64,000 nt of DNA from positions 186,001 to 250,000 of the forward strand of contig CBDCFT010000003.1 in NCBI GenBank assembly GCA_965216365.1, read 5' to 3'. Shown here piece by piece: positions 51,181-61,353 of the stretch. Source of the DNA: CBDCFT01 sp965216365. Lineage in GTDB: Bacteria > Pseudomonadota > Gammaproteobacteria > Arenicellales > CBDCFT01. A model generated the notes under the pieces. The model was not told where the DNA came from and did not search any database. It saw only the letters and a list, made by a program, of their open reading frames with translations. The first letter of the stretch is position 1. Each line of letters begins with the position of its first letter. Made by a program: the position numbers and the translations under genes.

Positions 51181-52053
51181 TTACGCCGAAACTGTTGTAT
51201 CCGAACGTACCTGCTGAGTAAAGAACGACGCCCCTTTTGGGAATTCCGGTAGTCGCAGTTGAAATTCTGCTGTACGGATGGTGTCTGGATTTTCTCCTCG
51301 CACAATCAATCCTTCATGTCTCCCCGGTACCGGGTTAGCGCAATACGGCAAGGCATCCGCCGCGGTGTAAACTATGATAAACAGGGTGCGGGGTTTGTTC
51401 GATAGGTTCTGTGCAGAACCATGAGCAACACAGCTATGCATGAAACACACAGATCCTGCTGATCCGAGACATGTTGTGGCAGTCGCTTCCATGTTTTCTG
51501 CTAATTCTTCGTTTACGGCGCCGGTAAACACCTCATCTTGCCACAAGCTGTGTAGCGGACCATTATGCGAACCTTGAACGACTTTGAGTGGACCGTTTTC
51601 TTCTGTGACATCATCCAGCATCAACAAGGCCGTCACTAAATCTGTATTGGAATGAGGCGTAAATGGAAAATCCTGATGCCATTTTACTTTGGTCGCACTG
51701 TCCGGCAGTTTCGAATTGATCTTGTTGTGATGGTGTTTCACGTCAGGCCCAATCAAGTCAGCAACCATGTCGGTGATACGGCTGTTCGCCATGACCTCAC
51801 AAAATATTTCAGAAATGTCAGTGGGCGCGTTCACCCGACGTAATGCTGGTTTTTCGGGGCAGTGCCCCGGTTCAACATCAAAACGTGGCCTCCCGTCGAC
51901 AGTCTCGCCGTAAGCCGAGTTGTATTCCCGGCTTTGTTCGACCCACTGAGAAAATTCGTTGCGCAGTTTATTTAGTTGATCGTCGGTCACTGCATTATTG
52001 ACGGTCAATACACCGTCTTTCCAGAACTGATCTTTTTGTTCTTGGGTTAACAT
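51181..52053 (-). CDS. Phytanoyl-CoA dioxygenase family protein (Fe/2-oxoglutarate)
   Basis: A 290-residue non-haem iron oxygenase. The HxD iron motif is in VKWHQDFPFTPH (about residue 130), the distal His in CVAHGSAQNLS, and the 2-oxoglutarate Arg in NKPRTLFIIVY. The start ATG has a very strong ribosome site (AAAGGAGG). The family hydroxylates diverse small molecules, and quaternary amines are among known substrates of relatives, but the substrate here is unknown. It follows the flavin monooxygenase gene by 87 bases. Confidence 0.88.
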   Translation of the reverse strand: MLTQEQKDQFWKDGVLTVNNAVTDDQLNKLRNEFSQWVEQSREYNSAYGETVDGRPRFDVEPGHCPEKPALRRVNAPTDISEIFCEVMANSRITDMVADLIGPDVKHHHNKINSKLPDSATKVKWHQDFPFTPHSNTDLVTALLMLDDVTEENGPLKVVQGSHNGPLHSLWQDEVFTGAVNEELAENMEATATTCLGSAGSVCFMHSCVAHGSAQNLSNKPRTLFIIVYTAADALPYCANPVPGRHEGLIVRGENPDTIRTAEFQLRLPEFPKGASFFTQQVRSDTTVSA

Positions 52054-52140
52054 GTTTATAGTTCCTCCTTTATTCGGGAATCACGGCGGTGGTATATCTC
52101 AACAAATCATTCGCGCCGAACTAATACTAGCACCTTACGG

Positions 52141-53415
52141 CTATGAGCCTTCATTCTTGCGTTCCGCCGGATTGCGGTACTCCAGATACGCGCGTTGTGT
52201 GGCGATGTGATCTGCCAGAAATTTGGCGTCGTGCCAGACACCCCAGATGAATGAGGATCCACGGCATGTCTGCCATGGCAATCCCAGGAAATAAACACCA
52301 GCCTCAACCGAAATGCCGCGTTGATGTTTCGGCTTACCCTCTTCATCAAGCGCATCAACCTTCAACCAGCCGTAGTCAACAGTGAAGCCTGTTGCCCAGA
52401 CGATGGCAGTGATTCCCGCTTCCTTTAGGTTCAATTCTGAAATGGGGTCGGTTACACATACGGGATCCGGTCCGATATTGCGAGCTTCAGGCTCTTGCAG
52501 AAAGTCGAGACCGTTGCGGGCGATGTACGCGTCAGCTTCATCCAGCACTGACAGGGTGTTCGCGTTTCCCTGCGCAATGTTGTTCGCAAGATCATCCGCA
52601 AAGTGCATCACATCATTTTTGAAAGATTCCGTCCGACCAACCAGCGTTAGACCTTCTGCGGCCAAACGCCGGAAATCGACGGTATGACCGCCACGGGCGC
52701 CGCTCACCGCAATCGTGACATGTTCCATGCCTGGCTCCACAGCCGCGGCATCCCATTTGCCCAAAACGCCAAGCCACCAGACAAAGTCACGTCCGCGATA
52801 GCTCCTGGGTGGAAGGTCATGTGGGCCGACCGAAAGGTAGACACGCTTACCCGCGCGTAAAAGCTCATCCGCAATCTGGGCGCCGGAAGATCCGGCTCCG
52901 ACCACCAGCACGGCGCCTTCAGGTAACTGGCCGGGGCTGCGGTAGGCATTGGAATGGATCTGCGTGATACCCGCATCTTCCGGCACCACGGCTAGAATAA
53001 CGGGGCATTGGAATGGTCCGGTAGCGGCAACCACGTTGTTGGCTTCGATCACGCCCTGCGACGTTTCGACACGGAAGCCGGGACGGCCAGTATTCCGTTC
53101 CACACTTTTGACCTCCACGCCACAGCGGATAGGGGCGCTGATCTTTTCTGCGTATTCGACGAAATAATCCGCGACACGTTCCTTGGGGGCAAAGGCATCG
53201 GGATCGACACCGGAAAACTCCAGACCGGGAAACCGATCATGCCAGGCCGGGCCGTTGGCAACCAAAGAGTCCCACCTTTCCGAGCGCCAGCGTTCGGCAA
53301 TCCGGTGCCGTTCCAGGACGAGATGAGGGATGCCGTAGTTGCTCAGATGCTCGCTCATGGCAATGCCGGCCTGGCCACCGCCAACAACCAGCGTGTCTAT
53401 TTTTTCAGTCGACAT
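52141..53415 (-). CDS. Flavin-containing monooxygenase (CzcO/FMO-like)
   Basis: A 424-residue FAD/NADPH enzyme. FAD motif GGGQAGIAMSE begins at about residue 12, the NADPH motif GAGSSGAQIADELLRAGKRVYLS (in two parts) at about residue 170, with the linking motif IHSNAYRSP. I chose ATG 53415, which has a GAGGAG site 9 bases upstream, over an ATG 21 bases earlier. Likely N- or S-oxygenation or Baeyer-Villiger activity. It is divergent from a LysR-type regulator. Confidence 0.88.
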   Translation of the reverse strand: MSTEKIDTLVVGGGQAGIAMSEHLSNYGIPHLVLERHRIAERWRSERWDSLVANGPAWHDRFPGLEFSGVDPDAFAPKERVADYFVEYAEKISAPIRCGVEVKSVERNTGRPGFRVETSQGVIEANNVVAATGPFQCPVILAVVPEDAGITQIHSNAYRSPGQLPEGAVLVVGAGSSGAQIADELLRAGKRVYLSVGPHDLPPRSYRGRDFVWWLGVLGKWDAAAVEPGMEHVTIAVSGARGGHTVDFRRLAAEGLTLVGRTESFKNDVMHFADDLANNIAQGNANTLSVLDEADAYIARNGLDFLQEPEARNIGPDPVCVTDPISELNLKEAGITAIVWATGFTVDYGWLKVDALDEEGKPKHQRGISVEAGVYFLGLPWQTCRGSSFIWGVWHDAKFLADHIATQRAYLEYRNPAERKNEGS

Positions 53416-53566
53416 TTCTAGCTCCTCTTCGGGCATTTCATGCCGGTACGAATCATTGATTGCGTTCTCCTTGTGTAGCGATAGCTGTGGGGGCTGAGTG
53501 TCACTATCACGCGAGTAGAAAAATTTGTAAAATATTATTTATATGACAAGTAAATAAAAAATATTA

Positions 53567-54475
53567 ATGAACTATACATTGAAGCATCTGCGTTACTTCG
53601 TGACGGTAGCGGAACATCGCAGCGTTACCCGGGCGGCGGACGCATTACACGTATCGCAGCCCGCTATATCGTCCGCAGTCGCACAGTTGGAAAAGATTTT
53701 CGACGTACAGTTGCTGATTCGTCATCAGGCAAAAGGTGTCGATCTGACATCTTCAGGTCGCGCCTTTCTGGTTAAAGCGCGTCAGCTTTTAACCCATGCG
53801 GATGAACTATCGCTGGAATCGAGTGAACTCGGTGAATCTTTGCGTGGCTCCTTGGACGTTGGGTGTTTTGTTACGCTGTCTCCGTTTTACTTGCCATCCA
53901 TTCTCAAGCAAATGAACGCACAGTATGCGGATATTGGTGTAACCGTGCACGAAGGTGCGATGGACACACTGCAGCGGCATCTGCTCGATGGAACGTGCGA
54001 AGTCGCGTTGTTGTATGGCCTCGATATGGATGAGCGAATCGACTGCGAGGTCATGGCGAAAATCCTACCCTATGCCTTGCTGCCAAAAGCCCATCGTTTG
54101 GCTAAAAGAAAAACGGTTTCGTTAAAAGAACTTGCGATGGAACCGATGATCCTGATTGATCTGCCCCACAGCCGGGACTATTTTCGTTCTCTGTTTTTGC
54201 AACTCGGTATAGAGCCGAGAATTCAACATCGCACGCGCAGTTTTGAACTTATACGCGGTATGGTGGCTAACGGCCACGGTTATTCTTTATTGAATTTAAA
54301 GCCGGCCGTGAATACGACCTATGATGGAACGCAGGTTGCCTGTGTGCAAATAAAAGAGAAGCTGGAGCCGTTACAAGTGTGCCTGGCCTGGTACGCGGGT
54401 ATCCATTTTACCCGGCGCGCGCGAGCATTCGTAGAAGTTTGCAGGCAGCACTTCGCTGAAAGTGTTGTTCAGTAG
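53567..54475 (+). CDS. LysR-type transcriptional regulator
   Basis: A 302-residue regulator with the N-terminal winged helix-turn-helix MNYTLKHLRYFVTVAEHRSVTRAADALHVSQPAISSAV (shown as two known halves: residues 1-19 and 20-38) and a C-terminal effector domain. It is divergent from the flavin monooxygenase gene across an AT-rich 151-base gap and probably controls it and the dioxygenase gene. Its 3' end overlaps the convergent TPR gene by 7 bases. Confidence 0.92.
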   Translation: MNYTLKHLRYFVTVAEHRSVTRAADALHVSQPAISSAVAQLEKIFDVQLLIRHQAKGVDLTSSGRAFLVKARQLLTHADELSLESSELGESLRGSLDVGCFVTLSPFYLPSILKQMNAQYADIGVTVHEGAMDTLQRHLLDGTCEVALLYGLDMDERIDCEVMAKILPYALLPKAHRLAKRKTVSLKELAMEPMILIDLPHSRDYFRSLFLQLGIEPRIQHRTRSFELIRGMVANGHGYSLLNLKPAVNTTYDGTQVACVQIKEKLEPLQVCLAWYAGIHFTRRARAFVEVCRQHFAESVVQ

Positions 54476-55620
54476 ATCTGTTCGGTCAGACCCTGTGAGT
54501 ACATAGAGTCTTCGGCAAGCCCCTGTTTTGTGAACAACACCTGCGCTTGACTTAAGTATGTTCCTGCCTGTTCCATGTCAGTATTGGAATTGTGCAGCAC
54601 CGCGAGCACATCCGGTTGGCGATGATACATCGCGCGTTTGGATACATTAGCCAGCGACCGGTTGGCCTGTACGCGCAGTTTCCACGCACGTTCTGTATCG
54701 CCCTTTGAGCTGTAGTGGTTATACAGCCGCTTGTAATCTTTAGCCCGTTCGATTTGCATGATACTGGCATTGAACTCGGCGTAACCGTTGTTTATCGATT
54801 CTTCGACAGACAGTAATAAATTGGGTTCAATACCTGCCTGCTCCAATTCGCGCAAGATGCTTTTGGCCTTGTCCATTTGTCCCGAAGCCGCATACAGTGT
54901 TGCGGATTCAGCGGCTGCTGTTTCCGCCTGATGTGTAAAGTTTTGCTCGGTGTATAAATTTACCAGCGTTGAATAGGCGCTGGCGGCAGCGCCAAAACGA
55001 TTGATGGCAATATTGTCTTCGATAGTACGCTGCAAATTATCTTCCGCTTCCCCATACCGTTTTTGCGACAATTGCCAGCGTGCAATCAATAAACGGTCAT
55101 AGGCGTATCCCGCTACGCGTGCCAGTTGGCGGGATTTGAGATGTGATTTACCCAATTGAACATAAACATGTGCGGTTCCTACATCGTCCCCAATATTTTT
55201 ATAAACGTCGAGCGCTTCCAGCAAATAGACTTCCGCATTGTCTAGGTCTTGCTCTTCAATGGCGACTTGTCCTAACAACGTCATGACATGGCCGAGCCGG
55301 CTTTTGTTGTCGTCCTCCACTGCGTCGGCGGCCAGTTGCATCAAACGCGCACGCGCGAGTTTGAATTCACTTTGACGTAGCAGGTTCGCTATTTCCTCTT
55401 CCAGTAGTTCATCGGACAGGGAAATCTCCGCAATCAGGGTTTCAATCTGATTGCTGTCTTGTATTTGTATAGAGGGTGGGGTGGCAGGACTGGGTTGCGG
55501 TTTGCTCGCAGGTTCCTGAATAACGGCGACACCATAATCAATATCTCGGCTTTCGAAATACACGATAGTCGCGGACGCAACTACAACAGCAACGAAATAT
55601 TTAATGGCAATGCTATACAT
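54469..55620 (-). CDS. Membrane-anchored TPR-like protein
   Basis: A 383-residue protein with one N-terminal membrane helix (residues about 5-22), a proline-rich linker (KPQPSPATPP) and an all-helical repeat region with TPR-like pairs: KLARARLMQLA, LGQVAIEEQDLDNAEVYLLEAL, ARWQLSQKRYGEAEDNLQ, and AYSTLVNLYTEQNFTHQAETAA. Function is unknown; such proteins act as scaffolds on the periplasmic face. It is 139 bases after aapP in the same direction, so it may be read through from the aap operon. Confidence 0.75.
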   Translation of the reverse strand: MYSIAIKYFVAVVVASATIVYFESRDIDYGVAVIQEPASKPQPSPATPPSIQIQDSNQIETLIAEISLSDELLEEEIANLLRQSEFKLARARLMQLAADAVEDDNKSRLGHVMTLLGQVAIEEQDLDNAEVYLLEALDVYKNIGDDVGTAHVYVQLGKSHLKSRQLARVAGYAYDRLLIARWQLSQKRYGEAEDNLQRTIEDNIAINRFGAAASAYSTLVNLYTEQNFTHQAETAAAESATLYAASGQMDKAKSILRELEQAGIEPNLLLSVEESINNGYAEFNASIMQIERAKDYKRLYNHYSSKGDTERAWKLRVQANRSLANVSKRAMYHRQPDVLAVLHNSNTDMEQAGTYLSQAQVLFTKQGLAEDSMYSQGLTEQIY

Positions 55621-55759
55621 GATAGAACCCTGCTTGTTTCAGTGCTGGAATCTATGGTAACACATGAACCCACCGGGTTCAGTCTCCCAGCGGGACAATT
55701 GTCGATGCCTGACCGCGTCTACGCAGACACGGCCAGAGGAAGAGCATGCCTAATAAGCC

Positions 55760-56533
55760 CTAATGATTCAGAATCTGGCTCAAGAACAGCTTAGTGCGGT
55801 CGTTTTGCGGATTATCAAAGAAATCCTGTGGATTGTTTTCCTCAATAATTTGACCCTCATCCATAAAAATAACGCGCTGAGCGACTTTTCGTGCGAAGCC
55901 CATTTCGTGGGTTACGCATAACATGGTCATACCTTCTTGTCCCAGTTCCACCATGACATCCAGTACTTCTTTAACCATTTCCGGATCGAGCGCTGACGTG
56001 GGTTCGTCGAACAACATGATTTTAGGGTTCATGCACAGGGAACGGGCGATAGCGACTCGTTGTTGTTGTCCACCTGATAATTGACCCGGATATTTGTTGG
56101 CCTGTTCGGGAATCTTCACCCGCTCGAGGTACTTCATCGCTATATCCTGCGCCTCTGCTTTTGGTGTATTTTTTACCCAAATTGGCGCCAGTGTCAGGTT
56201 ATCCAAAACGGTGATATGTGGAAACAAATTAAAATGCTGGAAACACATGCCAACATCCTTGCGAACTTCGGCAATATTTTTCAGGTTACCAGTCAGCTCG
56301 GTGCCGTTAACAATGATTCGTCCTTTTTGATGTTCTTCTAGTCTGTTGATGCAGCGAATCATGGTGGACTTGCCGGACCCAGACGGCCCGCAGATAACAA
56401 TAATTTCACCGGGTTTTACATTCAGGTTATTGTCTCTTAGCACATGGAAATCCCCGTACCACTTGTGCATGCCAATCAGTTGAATGGCATACTCGTTATC
56501 GGTGCCATTACCGTTTGTCGTTTGCTCGTTCAT
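55760..56533 (-). CDS. aapP: General L-amino acid ABC transporter ATPase
   Basis: A 257-residue polar-amino-acid-class ATPase. Walker A is GPSGSGKST (about residue 52), the signature LSGGQQQRVAIARSL and Walker B IMLFDEPTSALDPE follow, then the switch His in CVTHEMGFA. It ends the aapJQMP operon, 16 bases after aapM. It powers uptake of a wide range of L-amino acids in alpha- and gammaproteobacteria. Confidence 0.93.
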   Translation of the reverse strand: MNEQTTNGNGTDNEYAIQLIGMHKWYGDFHVLRDNNLNVKPGEIIVICGPSGSGKSTMIRCINRLEEHQKGRIIVNGTELTGNLKNIAEVRKDVGMCFQHFNLFPHITVLDNLTLAPIWVKNTPKAEAQDIAMKYLERVKIPEQANKYPGQLSGGQQQRVAIARSLCMNPKIMLFDEPTSALDPEMVKEVLDVMVELGQEGMTMLCVTHEMGFARKVAQRVIFMDEGQIIEENNPQDFFDNPQNDRTKLFLSQILNH

Positions 56534-56549
56534 TTTTTATTCTCCCCAG

Positions 56550-57656
56550 TTAATGACCGGTGTGAAGCTTCTTCTCTAAGTAAAGAGAGTAGCGAGACAT
56601 TGCAAAGCAAGAAAGAAAAAATCCAACTGCAATAAATACATAGATTTCATCGGACAGGCCTTGCCATTTGGAATCCGCTAACACGGCCTGACTAAAGCCC
56701 AGAGGGTCAAGCAGACCGATAATCAATACCAACGTAGTGTCTTTGTATAGCCCGATAAATGTATTAACAATGCCGGGGATAGATATTTTCAGCGCCTGGG
56801 GCATGATGATTAACCGCGTCGCCTGCCAGTATTTAAGACCCATCGCATCGGCGGCTTCATATTGACCTTTGGGGATGGCTGCCAGCCCACCGCGAATAAC
56901 TTCCGCCATATAAGCCGCAGCGAACAGCGTCACCATGATGATGACCCGCAACAACAGATCGAAATTGGTACCCGGAGGCAGGAAGTAATTCAACAGGGTT
57001 GAGGCAATAAACAACAGCGTAATCAACGGCACGCCACGAATGAACTCAATGAATATCACGCATATCCAGTGGATTAAGGGCATGGTGGATTGCCTGCCCA
57101 GCGCAAGTAGTATGCCTAAGGGAAGCGACAACACGATACCTGCCACACCGATGGTAACAGTTAACATAAAGCCGCCAAATTTTGCCGATTCGACGGGTTC
57201 GAGTCCCAGGCCACCCCAAAGCAGAAAAAAGGCAATGACGGGGAATAAAGCCGAGAAAATCAGTGCCTTGTTTCTGTGCGGTACGTTGTCAAACAGAACG
57301 GGGACGAGAGCGACAAAGAGTAAGATAAATGCAAGATTGACCCGCCAGCGCAAATTTTCAGGATAGAAGCCATAGAAAAATTGCGAAAAGCGAACCTTAA
57401 TAACCGCCCAGCAGGCTCCATTACCTTTTTCTTCGCATTCGTTTCTGCTGTTTGCGTCGACTACGGAATCGAAAATGAACCAATCGAGTAACGGGGGAAT
57501 GATTTTAAACAGCAGATAAGCAACCACGAGTGTAATGGCTACATTCAATGGACTTGAAAACAGGTTGTCTTTTACCCACTTGATCGGACCACTGGTCGCC
57601 ATCGGGGCGGGCATGGCGGGATGGGCGCCAGGTGCATATTTTTTTGTTTCAGTCAT
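56550..57656 (-). CDS. aapM: General L-amino acid ABC transporter permease AapM
   Basis: A 368-residue membrane protein. After an N-terminal helix and the inserted domain with cysteines (NECEEKGNGACWAVIKVR), characteristic of AapM/BztC, come the permease helices with the EAA loop AADAMGLKYWQATRLIIMPQALKISIP in two parts. It is 5 bases after aapQ. Confidence 0.92.
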   Translation of the reverse strand: MTETKKYAPGAHPAMPAPMATSGPIKWVKDNLFSSPLNVAITLVVAYLLFKIIPPLLDWFIFDSVVDANSRNECEEKGNGACWAVIKVRFSQFFYGFYPENLRWRVNLAFILLFVALVPVLFDNVPHRNKALIFSALFPVIAFFLLWGGLGLEPVESAKFGGFMLTVTIGVAGIVLSLPLGILLALGRQSTMPLIHWICVIFIEFIRGVPLITLLFIASTLLNYFLPPGTNFDLLLRVIIMVTLFAAAYMAEVIRGGLAAIPKGQYEAADAMGLKYWQATRLIIMPQALKISIPGIVNTFIGLYKDTTLVLIIGLLDPLGFSQAVLADSKWQGLSDEIYVFIAVGFFLSCFAMSRYSLYLEKKLHTGH

Positions 57657-57661
57657 CGTTT

Positions 57662-58867
57662 TTACCTCTCCACCAACGCGACACGTTTGTTATACCAGTT
57701 CATGACGGCGGATATCGACAATGAGATCAGCAGATAAGTCGTCAACACGATGGACATGCATTCGAGTGCCCGGCCGGTCTGGTTCAATGTGATACCACCG
57801 ATGGTAGCCACCACATCCATGTAACCCACGGCAATGGCCAGTGATGAATTCTTGATCAGATTCAAATACTGACTGATCAAAGGCGGAATAATGACCCGTA
57901 AAGCCTGGGGCAAAATCACCAGCCGCATAGTCCAGGATGGCTTGATGCCGAGAGAGTAGGACGCTTCGGTTTGACCATGGCTGATAGAAACGATGCCGGC
58001 TCTTACAATTTCAGCAATGAATGCGCCGGTGTAAATGGACAATGCAAACCACAAGGCTATGAACTCCGGTTTGATTGCCATGCCGCCCTTGTAGTTAAAA
58101 CCTTTCAACTCCGGTATATCGAAGTTGACCGGCATGCCGCTGACAAAAAATGCAACCAATGGCAAACCCAGTATCAGGGCTGTACCCACGGTAAATACTG
58201 GAGAAATTTTTCCGGTCTCGTCCTGTAGTTTGTGGGCACGTTTCGCGTACCAGATGGCGGCGACGACGCCTATGACAAATGCTGCTACGACCAGCCAGAT
58301 GGCGGATTCGAACACGGGTTTTGGCATGAATAGACCGCGATTGGACAAAAAGAAGTTAGTAGCTGGTTCCAGCGCCTGTTTTGGTTTTGGCAGGCTGTGT
58401 ACGGTAATGCCGTACCACAGAAGAATCTGCAGGAGTAATGGGACATTGCGTGTGAATTCGATATAGACATAAGAAATACGGCTGATCAGCCAGTTCTTGG
58501 ACAGACGAAATACGCCAACTACAAATCCCAGTATCGTCGCCGTGACAACGCCGAAAAGGGCGACCAGGAGTGTATTTAATAATCCGACTACGCCGGCCTT
58601 CCAGTGCGGGCTGGTGGAGTCGTAGTCAATCAGATGTTGGCTAATATCGTAACTGGATGGGTCAGCAAGAAAATCATAACCTGGATCAATGCCTAATATT
58701 TCCAGGTTCTTTACTGTGTTATTGACAATCATGCCAATAAACGTCAAGAGCAAAACCGCGGCAATGACCTGTAAGGTGATTGAGCGATACTTTTGATCCA
58801 GCCACAACGAAGATAGCTGAAAACCATTGGATGATGGCACGTTTGCTGCCGATACGTTTTCTGCCAT
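57662..58867 (-). CDS. aapQ: General L-amino acid ABC transporter permease AapQ
   Basis: A 401-residue permease partner of AapM. The AapQ/BztB mark is the LLNTLLVALFGVVTATILGF region followed by FTRNVPLLLQILLWYG, and later the EAA loop ASYSLGIKPSWTMRLVILPQALR. I chose ATG 58867, 8 bases after a GGGGAG site; a TTG 6 bases earlier is less likely. It is separated from aapJ by a hairpin terminator that probably lets only part of transcription through. Confidence 0.92.
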   Translation of the reverse strand: MAENVSAANVPSSNGFQLSSLWLDQKYRSITLQVIAAVLLLTFIGMIVNNTVKNLEILGIDPGYDFLADPSSYDISQHLIDYDSTSPHWKAGVVGLLNTLLVALFGVVTATILGFVVGVFRLSKNWLISRISYVYIEFTRNVPLLLQILLWYGITVHSLPKPKQALEPATNFFLSNRGLFMPKPVFESAIWLVVAAFVIGVVAAIWYAKRAHKLQDETGKISPVFTVGTALILGLPLVAFFVSGMPVNFDIPELKGFNYKGGMAIKPEFIALWFALSIYTGAFIAEIVRAGIVSISHGQTEASYSLGIKPSWTMRLVILPQALRVIIPPLISQYLNLIKNSSLAIAVGYMDVVATIGGITLNQTGRALECMSIVLTTYLLISLSISAVMNWYNKRVALVER

Positions 58868-58996
58868 AAACAAGACTCCCCGGATCAGTTGTTATTTATA
58901 GTGACAGGCTTAACTAATTGCGTGTTGTCTCGAATCCTTTCGATTATAAATTGCTAATGTATTCAATCTAAGTGTGCGCGATGTCTGCGTGCAAAG

Positions 58997-59026
58997 AAAA
59001 GGGGTGTCGTTGTGACACCCCTTTTT
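58997..59026 (-). terminator. Hairpin between aapJ and aapQ, partial terminator
   Basis: GGGGTGTC (59001-59008) pairs with GACACCCC (59014-59021) across a 5-base loop, flanked by A and T runs on each side, so it can work on both strands. On the minus strand it comes 7 bases after the aapJ stop. This is the usual way to make more binding protein than permease. Confidence 0.85.
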
Positions 59027-59032
59027 ACCTTG

Positions 59033-60055
59033 TTACCGGAATGGCGGCGCGTAAACAATGCCACCTTCGGTCCACAGCGCGTTTAAACCGCGCTCCAGCC
59101 CGATGTCGGTATCGGGTCCGATGAACTCATTGAAGATTTCACCGTAATTGCCCACGGCTGCAATGGCATCGGCGGCCCAGGATTTTTCCAGACCCACCAT
59201 CGCCGCAAACTCACCTTCAGTTCCGAGTAAACGGTTAATTTCAGGATTGTCTCCCGCTGCTGCGGCCATTTCACCAACATTGGCTTTGGTAACGCCTAAT
59301 TCTTCGGCAATAATCAAAGCATTCAATACCCAGCGATTGATATCCGCCCATTGATCGTCACCATGACGAACCAGCGGACCCAAAGGTTCTTTGGAAATAA
59401 TTTCCGGCAGGATGACATGTGCAGACGCATCTTCTAAAACGGCACGGGTTGCAGCCAAACCAGATGCGTCTGTGGTGTACACGTCACAACGTCCGGCGGA
59501 GTAGTTTTTCACGCCTTCGGCGTTGGTTTCGATAGCGACCGGTTCATAGCCGATGCCATTAACCCGGAAGAATTCCGCGAGGTTTAACTCGGTGGTGGTT
59601 CCTGTTTGAATACAAACGGAAGCGCCATCAAGATCTTTGGCCGACTCGACACCCATTTCCTTCGGAATTAAAAAGCCCTGGCCGTCATAATAATTGACGC
59701 CAATGAATGTCAGTTTGAGATCAGCGTCACGGCTGTAAGTCCAGGTTGTGTTACGTGCAAGGAGATCCACTTCGCCTGATTTCAACGCTTCGAAACGCGT
59801 TTTACCCGTTGTCGGGGTGTATTTAACTTTTGACGCATCGCCCAACACGGCAGCGGCGACTGCTTTACAGAATGCAGGGTCAAAGCCTTGCCAGTTACCG
59901 GCATCATCGGTAAATGCGAAACCAGCAACACCGGTCGAAACGCCACACTTTAAAAAGCCCGCGGCACGGACATCTTCAAGTGTACCCGCTTGTACCGAGG
60001 TGGTAGCAATGGAAAGAAGAGCCGCGGTTGCGGCTGCGGATTTAATCAACTTCAT
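59033..60055 (-). CDS. aapJ: General L-amino acid ABC transporter binding protein
   Basis: A 340-residue periplasmic protein with a clear signal peptide, MKLIKSAAATAALLSIATTS, cleaved after VQA. The mature protein has the type-3 binding-protein pattern: LKCGVSTGVAGFAFTDDAGNWQGFDPAFCKAVAAAV (conserved pieces), DLLARNTTWTYSRD and the tail FIGPDTDIGLERGLNALW, all typical of AapJ/BztA. It is the first gene of the operon. Confidence 0.94.
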   Translation of the reverse strand: MKLIKSAAATAALLSIATTSVQAGTLEDVRAAGFLKCGVSTGVAGFAFTDDAGNWQGFDPAFCKAVAAAVLGDASKVKYTPTTGKTRFEALKSGEVDLLARNTTWTYSRDADLKLTFIGVNYYDGQGFLIPKEMGVESAKDLDGASVCIQTGTTTELNLAEFFRVNGIGYEPVAIETNAEGVKNYSAGRCDVYTTDASGLAATRAVLEDASAHVILPEIISKEPLGPLVRHGDDQWADINRWVLNALIIAEELGVTKANVGEMAAAAGDNPEINRLLGTEGEFAAMVGLEKSWAADAIAAVGNYGEIFNEFIGPDTDIGLERGLNALWTEGGIVYAPPFR

Positions 60056-60216
60056 ACATATACCCTCTAATTTGAGATTGTCATTCGAAAGCGCTATGCC
60101 CGGATTGACTCACCCCGGACACAACGGTGAGGCGATATTAACCCTATTTTGCACCAATCGGCTACCCCTTGTCCGCGTGACGAGTACGACAGGATAAACG
60201 TGGAGGATAGGTATTG

Positions 60217-61194
60217 TCAGGCAGTAGCCTGTTGGGCCTGCAGATCCGCATGATAAGAAGAGCGCACCATGGGGCCGGAGGCCACGTGGGAAAACCCCAT
60301 GTTTTCGCCGTAAATTCGCAATTCTTCGAACTCCTCGGGGGTGACATAGCGTTCGACCGCGAGGTGATGTGCGCTGGGTTGCAGGTATTGTCCCAGGGTC
60401 AGCATATCTACATTGTGCGAACGCAAATCTTTCATGACTTCCTGGACTTCACCGATTTTTTCGCCCAGCCCCAGCATCAAACCCGACTTGGTATTTACTT
60501 TCGGGTACAAATCCTTGAACTCTTTTAGCAGGCGCAATGAATACGCGTAGTCCGAACCGGGCCTGATTTTTTTATACAGTCGTGGAATGGACTCGAGGTT
60601 GTGATTAAACACGTCGGGTGGCGCTTTTTGCAAAATATCCAGCGCGACATCGATACGACCGCGAAAGTCGGGCGTCAGTATTTCTATTTTAATATCCGGG
60701 CAAATATCTCTCACCTGCTTAATGCAGTCAACGAAATGACCCGCACCGCCGTCGCGTAAATCGTCGCGATCGACTGACGTGATAACAACATAACGCAAAC
60801 CTATAGCTTTGATGGTTTTCGCGAGGTTCGCCGGTTCTTCCGTATCGAGCGGGTTGGGACGGCCGTGGGCGACATCGCAAAAAGGACAACGTCGTGTGCA
60901 AATATCACCCATGATCATGAACGTGGCCGTGCCGTGACCAAAACACTCGCCCAGGTTCGGGCAATTCGCTTCTTCACAAACAGTGTGTAAACGATTATCC
61001 CGCAGGATTTCTTTTAATCGAGCGACTTCCGGTGTACCGGGAAACTTGGCGCGAATCCAGGGTGGTTTGCGCAAGCGTTGTTCACGCGTGGTCGGCGCAA
61101 TCTTGACCGGAATGCGCGCCATCTTGTCAGCGCCACGCAGTTTCTCGCCGCGAATAACAGGTTTTGTTTTGCTTGCGGTAGAGTTATCCGTCAT
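60217..61194 (-). CDS. lipA: Lipoyl synthase
   Basis: A radical-SAM enzyme that inserts two sulfurs into octanoyl groups on lipoyl domains such as GcvH. The 325-residue protein has the auxiliary cluster motif CEEANCPNLGEC, the radical-SAM motif CTRRCPFC, and the C-terminal Ser of the RSSYHAD motif that caps the auxiliary cluster. I chose ATG 61194; a TTG 6 bases upstream is possible. lipB is not adjacent. gcvP, a user of lipoylated GcvH, lies nearby. Confidence 0.96.
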   Translation of the reverse strand: MTDNSTASKTKPVIRGEKLRGADKMARIPVKIAPTTREQRLRKPPWIRAKFPGTPEVARLKEILRDNRLHTVCEEANCPNLGECFGHGTATFMIMGDICTRRCPFCDVAHGRPNPLDTEEPANLAKTIKAIGLRYVVITSVDRDDLRDGGAGHFVDCIKQVRDICPDIKIEILTPDFRGRIDVALDILQKAPPDVFNHNLESIPRLYKKIRPGSDYAYSLRLLKEFKDLYPKVNTKSGLMLGLGEKIGEVQEVMKDLRSHNVDMLTLGQYLQPSAHHLAVERYVTPEEFEELRIYGENMGFSHVASGPMVRSSYHADLQAQQATA

Positions 61195-61353
61195 TGTCAA
61201 TTGGTCAGCTTAATTGAATTTGGCGTTTGGCAGTCAGTTTTCGGCAATCACCGTAATCTTTGTCTACCCGTGCATATTCGCTTGTAATCAATGGTGTACA
61301 GGCTATCATATTGTCGAATATTTTAAAGTACATCCAGTCTCGGAGGTCGTAAC

